In this document: positions 21,320-33,500 of the stretch, one piece after another
Layout of the letters: the number at the start of each line of letters is the position of its first letter
Position numbering within the stretch: the first letter of the stretch is position 1
Assembly: GCF_001653235.2 (NCBI RefSeq)
Contig: NC_035794.1
Location: forward strand, 3,348,001 to 3,412,000
Source of the DNA: Pochonia chlamydosporia 170
Taxonomy: Eukaryota > Ascomycota > Sordariomycetes > Hypocreales > Clavicipitaceae
Length of the DNA stretch: 64,000 nucleotides
Reading direction: 5' to 3'
Made by a program: the position numbers and the translations under genes
The notes under the pieces: model-generated
The model's database searches: none
The model's input: only the letters and a program-made list of their open reading frames with translations
What the model was told of the DNA's origin: nothing

Positions 21320-22923
21320 TTAACTCTTACCCTTGTACTTCCTCTCAAACTCATCACGCTCCTGCTGCTTGCGCGTGTCTTCCAACTTGCGAATCAACTC
21401 CTTTCGCTTTCTCTCTGCCTTTTCTTCATCCGTGCCACTATAAGTACCTGTATAGTTGGTGATTTGGTCAGACATGCCCTTCTTCATGTCGTTGAGGCTG
21501 GTGTTGAGGCGTTCTCGCAGACCAGGCTCGGGTGTGTTCGCTGCACGCGGAGCTTCGTAGGTGGTTTGCTTGGTGGTAGGGGCTGGGGTAGCGGTGGGAT
21601 GAGGGGGGAGACCGACGGTTCGGCGGACGAGGGCGTTGTTGAGGACGATGGCAGTGATGAGGGTGGACGCGCCGAGGGCGACGGTCATGAGGTTCACGGC
21701 GGCGGAGAGGAATGTGGTGCCGATGAAGCCGACTACACCGAATACATAGGTCATTGTTTTAAGCATCTTCTTCTGTGACTCGGGGGTGTGTTTGGCGTTG
21801 ATCTGCGATGAGGTATTGTTAGATTTTACTTTGCAAAGCTACACGTTTATGGGGGACAACGTACGGCCAGAGCTCCAATCATGAGAGCTGTACCGGCGGC
21901 AGGAAGGATAAAGTAGGGATCCGTGGCCGTCAGGTCCGGAAACCAGAGATACCCGGCTGTCTCCATTGCCGGCACAGGCACATTCGTCATGCCGCTGACA
22001 ATGCGGAACAGTCCAAATGTAAACGGGATTTGACCAAACGACCACAGCATGCCCCAGTTGCTAGCCCCGTACTGCTCCTTGAGCATCTTGTTCAGGTACT
22101 GGCCCTTTTGGCGCATTTCATTATCCTGGTTTGCGAAACCCTGCTGGACCAGCTTCATTGCCTCTTGGGACCGAGGATCCTTGCGGAGATTTTGCATGAC
22201 GGCGTTGAACTTGAGACTGCGAATCTGCGGGTAGAACATGAGGCAGCGGAGGAAGACGGCCGTAGCCATGATGGAGGCGCCCCAGCCCAGGCCGCTATAG
22301 ACATGGACGTGCTCGAGCACCCATTGCATGATGGACGTGGGGCCCACACCATAGTCGAGCCCAAGGGCGCTCAGGTACCCTATCTGTTCGGGCATATTGA
22401 GAATGTCCTGGCCGTTGACGATGTCGCTGATGGAAGAGAGGTCGACTTCGGAGGCCGGAACGGCGGGTTCGGTGGGAGGCGTGGGGATGTCATTTTCTGG
22501 CGTTGGGTCGACGGGGCGGACGGCTTCAGAAGGGGCTGAGGTTTCGGGTTTTGTAGCCGCTGGTGCTTCTTCGGGTGTCTTTTTCTTGCCGTACCCCCAG
22601 AGGGAGAAGTGCCGCGATGAGGATACACCTCCGAGCATGAATGGGGCGGCGACATTGTGCGTTCGGAACGGTGAAGCTGTGATGTTGGAGTTCCCGGATC
22701 GTAACGACGTTCCGAATTGGCGACCGTTTCCGAGTCGTTGTGAGAGGGCGCTGGGAGGGCTCTAAAAGGAGCGAAGCTTGTCAGTTTATCGGACTTGAGC
22801 ATGCTAGACACAAGGAATCGCAATGTGTGAAATTAGGGGAACACTTACAGCCCATCGGGTCTGGAGTTGCCTCCGTGCCCCTGATGAGGGTACGGAGCGC
22901 GCAATGGCTCGGCTGGGAAGCAT
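21320..22923 (-). CDS. OXA1: Mitochondrial inner-membrane insertase OXA1
   Basis: Model on the minus strand: exons 22849-22923, 21865-22761 and 21320-21802 (introns 87 and 62 bp), 484 aa. The first exon gives MLPSRAIARSVPSSGARRQL, an Arg/Ser-rich mitochondrial targeting sequence. A proline-rich linker follows, then the YidC/Oxa1/Alb3 core: GPTSIMQWVLEHVHVYSGLGWG, ATAVFLRCLMFYPQIRSLKFNA, NWGMLWSFGQIPFTFGLFRIVSGM, DLTATDPYFILPAAGTALMIG and a last membrane pair in exon 3. The lysine/arginine-rich C-terminal tail (KAERKRKELIRKLEDTRK) corresponds to the matrix ribosome-binding tail known for Oxa1. Known role: co-translational insertion of mitochondrially encoded and some imported proteins. The short first exon is supported by its phase and by GTAAGT/TTTTAG signals. 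Confidence 0.92.
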
Positions 22924-24024
22924 CGCGGCGTTTTGTGGTGAAGGATGTTCTGGGAAATCAGCGCGATGTTCCACGGCGGCTTTCGTTGGTGGTTGGTTGG
23001 ACAATTTTTTGGGTGAGTTGGACGGGTAAAGGTCGGGGGTAAAGTTGGCTGCCGTTTTGGTTCCTGGCGAGGTCGCATGTCAGGGACCTGGTGTTATCGA
23101 TAAGAAAGTTCTCGTGGCTGCGGGTTAGATTGAGGAACAACTGGTCCTTTTTTTTTTGGTGTTTATTTCAAGAACATCTTGTTGATAGCTTTTGTGTCAT
23201 CGTTTTGTGCATATGAAGAGTGGGATCGGGGACTGTACTCTACTAGGGCTCTTAGTGGTATTGCATCCTCATGGGGCGTGTGTATTCCCGTGCGTCAACT
23301 TCACTATGAGTACCAATGTAATGGTAATAAGTTGACAAAGATGAAAGGATAAATATTATATCGCATACAATTGCTGACGTTTTGCCGAATTGACCAAGAT
23401 TCACTACCTTTCGGCTTGCTCAGATTGAGTTCGCCTGAGTGTTTTCAGGTTTCAGCTCTAGTTTTGGGATGAACAGGGAAGAACATGTCGCCAGTATTTG
23501 ACCCGAACCTGTAACCTTCAGTGTAGCCACAGAGTTAGGTGCATGTTTATGGACTTGATAACTCAATGTAAAGCGGTGGCATGATATTATAGTGGTTTTG
23601 TCTCTTGCCGTCTTTACAGTAGGAGCTGTGTTAGTCATGCCACGTTCTTTCGGACCCTATGGCCGATGGTTCAAGTAGTAGTGCCGGTAAGTGAGTGCAC
23701 CCGAATGAACAATTAGGGTTCTAAAGAAGAGGTGAATCGTCCATATCTAATCTCGCAACTATTTTAATACGTCAAGGCTCTGCGACACTAGCCCAGCAGG
23801 CCTGAAGATATATACACAAACAATCATCGCACACCATTCTCGTACGCCTTGGCATATTTTGCTTCATGACAAGGCCACATGCAACTGAGTGAACCAACTC
23901 CTCTTATGCTCACATGCCGCTCGTTTCTCAGCCTATAATAAGGGCCGAGCGATGATGCAGCAATGGTTACCAACGCCATGATGGTCTCGGAAATACCAAG
24001 TCATGAGTATATAAGTCAATGCCT
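22924..24024. other. Intergenic stretch, OXA1 promoter side and MIM1 3' side
   Basis: About 1.1 kb. A T-run lies near 23147-23156. No supported gene or repeat is seen. Confidence 0.55.
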
Positions 24025-24533
24025 CTATTCCAAGCTCGCCAAATCGTCCAATGATGGTCCTGGTCTTTGTCGCTGTTCCCGGACCTCGATACCTGGGCCG
24101 ATGGGGTGAGCCCGTCTTCGTGACATGGGGAAAACCTAACGTATCTGGTCAGCACGGGATTGCAGTCAGGGCAGGATTGGAGCATCCGTCAGCCGCGTAG
24201 ATGCAGCCACATATGGGTTATTGTATGATAAGAAATTCATCTCGAGGGGATATGTTGCCGTACCTTGGTACCTCCCCAGCCTAATCTGAAAGCAGCTTCA
24301 TGAGCGAATAGCTCTCCAAATCCCAGCATCATGCCATTGATAAACGGTAACAATAGGTTGATGGCGGCACCTCGTATTAATGACCAAACAGTCGGTGGCT
24401 TGTAGAGAATGACGGGAGAGCCAGAGCTCGCGGGTGATGTGGAGAGCTCTTCGCCTGGAGAGTATTGCTCGCTGTCTGAATGCATGGTGATGCCAGACTC
24501 GGCGAGGTGACTTGACGGATCGTCTGAAGCCAT
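24025..24533 (-). CDS. MIM1: Mitochondrial import protein Mim1 (Tom13)
   Basis: Model on the minus strand: exons 24264-24533 and 24025-24135 separated by a 128-bp intron (GTACGG ... GTGCTGACCAGATACGTTAG), 126 aa. The family signature INLLLPFINGMMLGFGELFAHE is present as the single membrane helix, with an acidic/Ser-rich cytosolic N-terminus before it. After splicing the protein continues GWGGTK-VFPMSRRRAHPIGPG and ends PSLDDLASLE. This matches the usual Mim1 pattern much better than the unspliced reading, which stops after VRQHIPSR. Known role: with Mim2 it forms the outer-membrane MIM complex, which inserts alpha-helical proteins including Tom20 and Tom70. It is divergent from SHP1. Confidence 0.9.
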
Positions 24534-25224
24534 TGTGGAGCGTTGGAACGAGCCTGTATATCTGGACCAAGCTCTTGTTGACGTCTCGATCTCCGGGTTG
24601 CCGCGACAAGACGAGTTGTCGACTCGAAGGATGGTCGGTGACGGAGATGTCTGGTCGGCTGCGGCTCACACTTGTTGAGGCTCGGAGCAGTTGATGGCCG
24701 GCAGTACGCGATCTGGGGGCTGATGGTGGTGGGTGACTAAGCAAACGGGTTTCACCCGGTGTCGGGCGGGTGCTCTGTGGACTGTGGTAAATGCCTGGCA
24801 CTTCCCGATGGAAACAAGTGCCAGACTGTGGTGGGGTCTCACCCCGCCACTTTGGACCTCAATGACCTGGACCTTAAACTTGGCTGAAGCTGCTTGGGAG
24901 AGCTACTCGGCTGGCTGGACCTACGGAGTGCAGACCAAACCACTTCACTGCAAGACTGGAGACATGACGACGGACCCGCTGCCTGCCGACTAGTGACAAA
25001 GAACCAGACGTCAAGCTGATTCTGTCATCTTCTACTTGACACTTCCTCCAGCCAGACTTTCTACCGAATTTCCTTGTTGCAACCTACTGACCTGCTGTCC
25101 CTTCAACCAAATACTCAGTTGGCATCTGGTTGCAGTATCCTGCATACCCCGAACCCTCCACCTCTGCGATCATTCACCAGTTGCCCCACGGCTTTGGCAA
25201 CAAAGCTATCCAAAGTTGTGCATC
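24534..25224. other. Divergent promoter region between MIM1 and SHP1
   Basis: About 690 bases between the two start codons. Overlapping short frames only. No individual control element could be assigned. Confidence 0.55.
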
Positions 25225-26600
25225 ATGGCCGACAATCAGGGTACTCCCAACCGGGACCAGCTCGTCCAAGACTTCATCGCAATGTGTAACTGCAGTCCAG
25301 AAAAGGTATTGAATCTCCAGCTACTCTGATTTCTTTGAGCCTCCCGGCCAGCTGCCTAACACAAGTTACTTTGGACAGGCAACACAATACCTCGATGCGA
25401 ACCAATGGGACGTGATGGCTGCGTGTGAAAGCTATTTCCAAGATGACGATGAAGCAAAGATGCAAGGCGACTCAGGTGATTCACGGCCCGAGCCCGACTA
25501 TACTGGACCACGTACCCTCGACGGACGACCTGCTCCCGCCACAGCTTCTTCCAGTCGAGGAGGAAGGCAGCCCACATCACAACCTAAGAGGAAGGGTGTA
25601 GCGACGTTAGGATCGCTTGGTGGGGGCGGTCATCAGCACGATGACGACGGTGACGATGATGACGACTACGACGAAGCTGAAGATGACGAGGGTCGCGGTA
25701 ACCTCTTCGCAGGTGGTGAAAAGTCTGGGCTTGCTGTGCAGGATCCGCACCAAGACGGTGGTCCGAGGAAAATCATCAATAACATTTTGGCCAAGGCAAA
25801 AGCGTAGGTTTCACCCTCTCCCTTTCAAATATCTTGACTGAAGATGTGCATGTGCTCACATTTTCCGCAGAAATGCGTCGCGTCCGGAGCAGACTGCAGA
25901 TGAAGCTGGTCCTTCTGGTCCATCTCACTTCCGTGGTGCTGGCGTTACTTTAGGTGGTGAGGGCGTGGAGAGTCGCACGATTCCAGACCCTCTGGGTGCT
26001 CCTCCTCCATCAAGTTCCGTACCTCAGGAGCGAGTCCTTCATCTCTGGGAAGATGGTTTCAGCATCGACGATGGAGAGCTCCGAAAGTTCTCTGACCCGG
26101 CCAATGCAGCTGATTTGAAGATGATTGAATCGGGTCGCGCACCTCTGCATCTCATGAACGTTCAGCACGATCAGCCCGTCGACGTCAAGCTGCACCAGCA
26201 CGACACGCCTTACAAGCCGCCTCCCAAGAAGTATAAGCCGTTTTCCGGATCTGGTCAGCGTCTTGGAAGCCCCGTGCCTGGTGTTGGAGGTCCCGCGGCA
26301 CCTGCTGCTACTACAAGCGCTGTGCAGGCGTCGTCAGGGCCAACCATCGACCCGTCACAGCCAACGCTTCAGATCCGAATTCAGATGCCAGACGGGACTC
26401 GAGACCCACGGACGTTCAATACCACCAGCACCGTCGGTGATGTTTATGATTACGTCACAAATTTACAGCAGACTGGAACTAGAACGTGGGTTCTCGCGAC
26501 GACTTTCCCCACCAAGGAGCTCACGAATAAGGAGCTGGTCTTGGGCGATATGAACGAATTCAAGACTGGTCGTGGAACAATCGTCGTTAAGTGGGCGTAG
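25225..26600 (+). CDS. SHP1: Cdc48/p97 cofactor Shp1 (p47), UBA-SEP-UBX protein
   Basis: Model: exons 25225-25305, 25379-25803 and 25871-26600, 411 aa. Residues 1-45 are a UBA domain (QLVQDFIAMCNCSPEKATQY, split by intron 1). Then come a Ser/Pro linker, an acidic run (HQHDDDGDDDDDYDEAEDDE), a short NLFAGGEKSGLAV motif, the SEP domain (HLWEDGFSIDDGELRKFSDP through DVKLHQHDTPYKPP) and a C-terminal UBX domain (LQIRIQMPDGTRD ... VLGDMNEFKTGRGTIVVKWA). This order is diagnostic for the p47/Shp1 family. Known role: adaptor that recruits Cdc48 to ubiquitylated substrates and to membrane-fusion, autophagy and PP1-related functions. The start is the first ATG of the UBA frame. It is convergent with GTR1. 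Confidence 0.93.
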
Positions 26601-26916
26601 GGTACTGAACTCAGATGCTCAGTAGCGTAGTGGAAGGAATCAAGTAACATCAGCAACATGCATGGGATTGCTGGCACGTAAGTTAAGCTTTATCTTGCTA
26701 GACGGAATAAAACGACCACGATACAGACTTAACATGTCAAAGAAAGTAAAGAGATTATAATATTTGTATTTGAACACCTATCCAGATCCCAAGCCAAACC
26801 TTTCATGAACAGGGTTAAATGGTATTGTCACTCCAGACGCCCAATTGAAAATATGATGTCGCTACTCATGCTCATTTACAAATCATCCCAGCGAAGAAAA
26901 TGACCCTACCTTACAT
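26601..26916. other. Shared 3' region of SHP1 and GTR1
   Basis: 316 bases, AT-rich, between convergent stops. No gene seen. Confidence 0.6.
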
Positions 26917-28056
26917 TCACGACGCAGCAGGTACGGCCGCCGCTGCAGCAGCCTGCGGAGCCGGCCCATCCAAAAATTTGAAATGCTCAATGGCAATCTG
27001 ACAATTTAGCATTGCCGCATTGAATCTCGCTTCCCCCGGCGGAAGCACCACCATGAGATACGTATTCGTCGTAAACTTTAGAATAAACAAGTTGAACCGC
27101 ATGCCAGCCTTGTGCTCCATGCGAATAAACTGCTCTGCATTCCTAGGCGTTCCCGTAAAGCGCGATATGCTCTGCTTGAAGTGTTTCATAATATTCGACA
27201 TGCGCTCCAACCTATCCTCTGTGGGGTTGCGGCGCCCCTCAGCCGACGTCCATGATGAAACGGCCAGAAACGACGTTCTCTCAAAGAGCAGCAGCTCCTC
27301 TGCTTCAATAGCCATGCCCAAATTCGCCAGGTTGCGCTCAATCACCGACAAATTAGGCACCAGGTCGTGAATAATGGATGCCCATGCCTTGTACAAGCTC
27401 TGATCCCAGATTGATGTCGCAAAGGGGGTGAGTTCAATGGCGCTCACGTCTCCGCCGACGGAGTTGACGTACTCGGTCGTCTTTTGCTTGACGGTGCGGA
27501 CGCGTTCGTCGTATACGGTCTCGCGGGCCGTGGGGACGACGAGGTCCATTTTGTGGATGAGGATGTAGATTTTGGCGGCGGGGGAGTATTGCAGGAGGGC
27601 GGAGAGGATGGATACGTAGGTTGCTAGGTCGCGGTCTACGTCGCGGGATTCAATGTCGAAGACGTAGATGAGGACGCCGACGTTGGAGAAGACGTGGACG
27701 CGTTGTTGGGAGAGGTAGTTCTCCATGAAGGCTTCTTGGCCGCCGCAGTCCCAGAGGTTGAGGGTGAGGTTGCCGAGGAACTTGACGTGGGAGAGGTCGA
27801 TGTCGATGGTGGCGCCTCTAGAGCATTGTGGTTAGAAAAGAGTGCGCTTGGGGGGTTCAAGATTGTGAGGGATGGGGGCTTACAGTCTTCGAGTGTCGCG
27901 GGCAATATAGTTGCTGAAGATGATGCTTCTCATGGAGGACTTGCCGGACCCGGATTTACCCATGAGGAGGACCTTCTTTTTCTTGGGTTTTTTGACTTCG
28001 TTGCGGATCTCGGATGCTCCCGCGTCGGGGGGAGGGTGGTCTGTATGTGACGCCAT
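26917..28056 (-). CDS. GTR1: Rag-family GTPase Gtr1 (EGO complex)
   Basis: Model on the minus strand: exons 27884-28056 and 26917-27817 with a 66-bp intron, 357 aa. The N-terminus has a lysine patch and the P-loop [12 protein letters not shown]. The splice junction [18 protein letters not shown] is phase-consistent. [18 protein letters not shown] is switch II, and LIHKMDLV is the guanine-specificity motif (Rag-type HKMD). The C-terminal half is the roadblock-like dimerisation domain ([20 protein letters not shown] ... [16 protein letters not shown]), ending in an Ala-rich tail. Known role: with Gtr2 on the vacuolar membrane it relays amino-acid sufficiency to TORC1. The Gtr1 rather than Gtr2 assignment rests on the KSSMRSIIF and CGGQEAF wording. 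Confidence 0.92.
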
Positions 28057-28838
28057 GATTTCTGGTATGGTATGGCGTAGGTGTTGCGTGGGATACTGTC
28101 TCGAGGTTGCGTTTGATTGAGGTTGAGAGAGTGGCAGAGTGAATGGTGGTTTGGGCGGCTTGAACGTGGGGTAGCTTTGAAGCTGGGCTGGTGTTTTGGG
28201 TGGGGCCTGGTCAAGTTTGGCTGCAGGGGACTAGAGCTAGCTACCCTGGGGTGCCATGGGGCTGGTCTTCGGTCATTAAAAATGCATACCTATTAAAAAT
28301 ACATGTCTTTGATAACGAGACGGATGAATCTAAGATCTAAAATTTTTGTTTTGTGGACCGAGTGTAATTTTGTTCACTCATTCTGTGGTTGTCGATTGGC
28401 TTTGTGACGCTTAATGTTTGAGTGATAGCAAACTGAGAGAGGAGTATAGTTAGTGCTGCTTTCAACGGAAAAGCACTTCAATGTTATGGCCAAATAAACA
28501 CATCTGGTGGGCTGAACGATTTGGAGGCCACTTGAACTGTCAACTGGTTCTTGCCTTAAAATTATAACGCAGCGTCGATAACAATCATTCACATTAAATG
28601 GCCATCAAGCCAGCTCTTCTACCCTAGAGCACCGCGAGTTTATGAATAGGTACCTACCTAGGTAGGTAGTATGGAATTAAGTGGCTATGGTAAACTCCGC
28701 ATCGTACCTTCCATTTGGAGATTTTGATTCATGCCAAGATTTGGATTTCCACATCTTTCATTTAGCTCATACTACGTGTGCTCGTACTAACATCATTCCT
28801 TACATGTCGGCCATGCTGGCGTGCTTCATCTTCCGAGC
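28057..28838. other. Intergenic stretch between GTR1 start and carboxylate-transporter stop
   Basis: About 780 bases containing the GTR1 promoter. The only notable structure is the palindrome at 28651-28668, listed separately. Confidence 0.55.
28651..28668. repeat. Perfect 18-bp palindrome TACCTACCTAGGTAGGTA
   Basis: The sequence equals its own reverse complement. Related palindromes occur at 41023-41032 (TACCTAGGTA) and 48035-48050 (TACCTACCGGTAGGTA), all in intergenic DNA. It may be a protein-binding site or a dispersed short repeat. Confidence 0.6.
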
Positions 28839-30507
28839 TTATTTCTTCTCATCAAGCTCTACTCTACCCTTCTCCTCATCCTCGTGCTCCAAGACCTTGG
28901 TAGATGACACCTCGCTATCCATACCAGCGACCTTGTTCTCAAAGTCTCGTCCACGGCGCTCGGGGCCCAACATGGTCGTGAACACAATACCAAGAGCGAT
29001 AATGGCAGTCGCAACGCCCATCACTGGCCCATAAGCCTCGACTCGGTGGCCGTTGGGCTTAGTCACAAATATCTTTTCGGAGAGGGCATTCACAATCTGT
29101 GCAGACGGTGACGAGATCATGTTGCCGATCTGGTACGTAACGCCAGGGAAAGTGGATCGGAAAGCAACAGGAGAAAGCTCGTTCAGGTGAATAGGAATGA
29201 CACCCCAAGCGCCCTGCACGAAGAACTGCATGAAGAACCCGGACGCGCTGAGCGAACGTTCACCAGCAGGCAAAATCCAGGCCGGGATCAAAACCGCAGA
29301 TACCAAAGCGGCGACAATGATGGTGCGACGTCGACCGAAGAACTGCGACAGATACCCAATAATCGTACCGCCAACGCAGGCACCTGCCTTCATCAGAATG
29401 GAGGCTCGAGAAGCGCCAGCATTATCCAGCTCTTTCTGGGTAAGCATGAAAGTGGTGTACGAGTCTTGCGAAGTGTGGGAATAGTAGTTGAACCACGTCA
29501 TGAGAATGATGCAGTATACACACATCTTCCACTCTTGCTTGAGCATTTTACTAGTATCGCGCCAGAAAGCTCCTGGACTGGCAGTCTTCTTGCCATTCTG
29601 CTTGGCTTCCAAGAATTGTTGCGACTCGGGAAACAGAATACGGATGAGTCCGACGCCGATGGAAAATCCAGCTGCACGGAGAGAAAACTTTGTATTAGCA
29701 TTTTGGGAACCATGATTGGATTCTTGAACATCAAAACTTCAAACTTACCGGCCGCCCAGAAGACAGTCTTCCAAGTGTCGGTGCCCCCACCAACGCCAAG
29801 GTTGGCGCACGCAGCCAAGACGTAGCCAAACGAATAGCCCTGCTGCAAAATACCCGACATCAAGCCACGAGCGTTAGATCTGGCCAAGAAACGGATGTGT
29901 CAGCTAGGTTCTTTCGATAATATCAACTTCAGACGACAACAACTTACGGGCATTGCTCAAGAGCCATGGCAATGGCGTTGCCATAAACACCACCCATAAA
30001 CAAACCAAACAAACTTCGAACGGCCAGAAATTGCGAAAATGTGCGACTGTAAATGGTCGCGATTTGAAGAAGACCAAGAACAATCATGTTGACAACCATG
30101 GGCCACTTGCGACCCCATTTATCACCTGCGAGACCGAAGAAAGCTGCACCAACGGATCGAAGCAGCAGCGTCAGTGTGATAGCAGTGGTAATGTCGGTCT
30201 TGGACCGGCCATAGTAGTCTGCTAACTTCTTGGTCTGGATCGACAGTGCGTGAAAATCAAATGCATCGGCCGTCCAAGAGAAAAATCCCACCAGAAAGAA
30301 GAGCCAGTTCTTTGCTGATAGTTGAGCGAAAAGGCTGATGGGGTTCACGAAGCGGTCTGGGTCCCTCCATTCACAACGTGTCTCTCCGTACTCATTGGAA
30401 AGAACTACACGCTGTCGCCAAATAAACAAGTCGCGGAGGGATTGCTTGGCAGTGGGAATAATCCCCTGGGCCAGAGGGTCGGCCGGTTCGTTCTCTCTTG
30501 GCGCCAT
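28839..30507 (-). CDS. JEN-type monocarboxylate/proton symporter (MFS)
   Basis: Model on the minus strand: exons 29948-30507, 29749-29879 and 28839-29671 (introns 68 and 77 bp), 507 aa. It is a major-facilitator protein with the wording of the fungal Jen1 family: CEWRDPDRFVNPISLFAQLS, GFFSWTADAFDFHALSIQTK, ITLTLLLRSVGAAFFGLAGD, GRKWPMVVNMIVLG, FGLFMGGVYGNAIAMALE, NARGLMSGILQQGYSFGY, and the JEN signature region NYYSHTSQDSYTTF. The C-terminal cytosolic tail is acidic (LEHEDEEKGRVELDEKK). Known role of the family: uptake of lactate, pyruvate, acetate or dicarboxylates at the plasma membrane, normally glucose-repressed. The substrate here is not deducible. The start is at the MAPRENEP frame; an upstream in-frame ATG is less likely. 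Confidence 0.88.
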
Positions 30508-33500
30508 TGCGAGAGAGTTGACTTTACAACAAGAATAAAAAAAGGTGGCCTGGTGAGCAGGAACTGTCAAGGTCTTTGAACTGACGAACACGGTCACTTG
30601 GTAGAAGGACAAGAGCGCTCTTATATAGCTGACCTTGGACCTCTTCTTGAAATTGAGGGTAGCAGCTAGAAGAGCCTCCGTGGTAAGGTAACACACGGGG
30701 CGTCTGGAATATATATACCTAATACTCTAGGGAAGTTTGGCGGCTGGGTCACACATGCATATCCACGTCTTGTCACACCTGGAGAAACTCGGAAGCTTTG
30801 CAAGCAGGCACGCCTCCGAAGGGTGTCTCTAACACGATATGCATCTCCATGGAATGCATGAGGAGAATCCCAAATGAACGAGCAATTCTCGTTTCTGATG
30901 GTGTGTGCGGCAAGAGAACGGAGAACCAAATACGGTCGCCCACATTTGGGAACCAGACCGCCACCACACCTCCTCTTTCAGCATTAGCGTTCATTGAACT
31001 ACAAGCGGAATCTGGGGATATCCGGCTGACAGCACGGAACGACTTCATTGTGACACTATTTCGCTCCCTAGAAAGAAATTCTGATGTGGATCCGGCTAAT
31101 ACTCGAGGCCAGACAGTGATGATGCTGGCTTGAGTGGCCCAAGAAACCGGGGGTGTGTGTGGATGTCAAGCCCGCTCCGGTTTTGATATTCGTTGCCCAG
31201 CCTGCTAAAAAGCAATTCATCCATTGGGACAGAAATCGAACGAATCAACGATCACATATCAGCACTTTGACGCACTTTTTGGCTTAATGGAAACCGTGTT
31301 GTGGGGGTTCACTTCTGTCAGACTCCCTGAAAGCACCCAAGAGAACCAGGTTGACGATGCGAGGAGATATGCAATGTGGCCCTCCATCCGCCACGGGAGA
31401 AGCCCTGACCATGCTCCTCCTCGGAACCGAAGATGACCAAGCTACCGAGATTACTAGGAATTTGTGGCGGCTGCAATGCAGACGAAAAAGCATCACACAA
31501 AGCACATATGGAATCCTTGGCTGGGCTGGAACGACAACTGATGTGAGGCTGGTTGCACCCGTGGAACTCACACAGGATGCGATGATCTCCAGAGCTACAC
31601 GCGATTTTACTTTTTGGGTTACTGTTAAGATTGATGTTTAAGGAATAAGCTTAAGCGCAAAATGGCCCAGTTCAAGGCAGGGCCGAGACATAACCTTCCT
31701 TTAACCCCGCTCATAACTTGTTGCTTCATCCCTGCTAGCATGGGTCACGGAGGGCCGTGGAGGAACTTTTCCTCAGTTTCTCAGACCATGAACCCACCAC
31801 CAGCTGACCCATGTGAGACGAGGTCAGTCAAGGGGAAAGGCGGTTGGTGGACTCGACAAGACGGGCTCAGGCTGTTCTGAACGTGGCTGCAGATGGCTCA
31901 ATGCCGTCATGCAGCCAATCGCCCAGGAGCGGCAATTGGCCACGATGCATTGTGGCGAGCGCTGGGCAGACATCATGGAAAACATCAGGTTGGTGCTTCA
32001 TCGGGGTTCTTTTTCGAGCTGTCAAGATCTCAACACCGATGCAAATTGATGCCAAGCAGATGAGACAAGCCAGTGGTTCGCGGCGCAAGTGAGTACGACA
32101 TATCTGGCGTTGGCGTGCCTTCCCCAGATTCCACCAGGGTTCAAAAACCGACATTCACATGGCGACGTTGCAACAAACGTGACACTAGCAGGACTACGGA
32201 GTACGTGGGTAAAGCTATGCTTGTTTGCAGGACTAAAGTGTCTCATCTGAAAGACGAGGCAACGCAGGTAACAGCGACCTAATGTTCGAGCGGTTTGTCT
32301 CCGGTTTTCTGTCCGCTAGCACGATGCCATTATTCTTGCGTGGCCGTCGTAATTGAACAGAGAACACAAACCATGGTGGAATGTGCATCCACTTCCTCTT
32401 CAGCAGGTTTGGCCAGAAGCTAGGATTTGCATGCTCAAAACGCTTGGCGCCATCGTCTTACGGTGATCTGCTGAACGCCTTGCAGCACCGAGTCAGTTGG
32501 CAACTGACCTTGGCAGGGTCAACGAACATGGCGTCGACGTTGGCCACGGATTCGAACAATCTGTTTCGGCCACTCTCCGCAAAACAAAAAAGCCACTTGC
32601 CCACTATCCCGTAGGTGGCTCCCGCGCCGAAGATTGTGGGATGTAAGCCAGGAAGGCAAGGCATTTTGCCAAGAGATGGGGGCAAACCCCAGAAGTTAGT
32701 GGCTCCATTTGGCGGCATTCCCTCCGCAAGATGCAAATCCTTCTAGATGCCAGAAGACACACCAACAACCACACATTTGTTGTTGCCTTGAGTCCCCTGG
32801 TCTTAAGCCTCAGTCTCGACCAACCCGGAGGCAGATGCCGGACGGGGCTCATGGCTTAGCACTGAAACCATTGGCGGTGGTGCTGGATAAGTTCAACTGC
32901 CTGTCCACCTTACCCACGACGGTCGAGTTTGGCACCGCACACCTAGGAGAGCCAACTTCCCACACCGACCGGGATACGCCAACTGTGAGCTGCGATTGTT
33001 CTCATCCTTCATGTCAGCATGTGTTGAGCATGTTCCCGTGCGATCCCGAGAATTCAAGCACTAGAGAAAAGAAACCGGCGCCATTATGAGTTGGACGGCA
33101 CTAATACGCTACGGTAGTGTCGTGAGCATCATGAGCCTGTAAGCTTACAACCGGCTTGGCACCGAAACTGGAAAGAAACCAATGAATTGGGGATTCTTGA
33201 TTGGCATCGCGCATTTCGAGTACTTTTGTGTATGTGCAATCGTCTTTTCTCAAGGCGGATCTTAAAATCGAACTTTGGACATGTATTCGAACCGGGGACC
33301 ACCCGCGCCATCCTGTTTAAGAGTCTCAAAGTGGAAGGTTTTGAGACCGCCATCCAAACTGTACTACGGAATTCACTGGACATTTTTTTATCATGATGGT
33401 GATGAAGGGGACATTGAAACATCTGGAGAAGATGATCACATTACAGGTGCAAGGGTTCTGAAGGGAACCTTGACCCTGCAGATACCCTGAGCTCCGTGCC

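Noticed and set aside
33270..33310. Minus-strand GGTTCGAATA-like tRNA B-box
   Set aside because: Flanking bases do not form a T-stem or acceptor stem, and no A-box is found at suitable distance.
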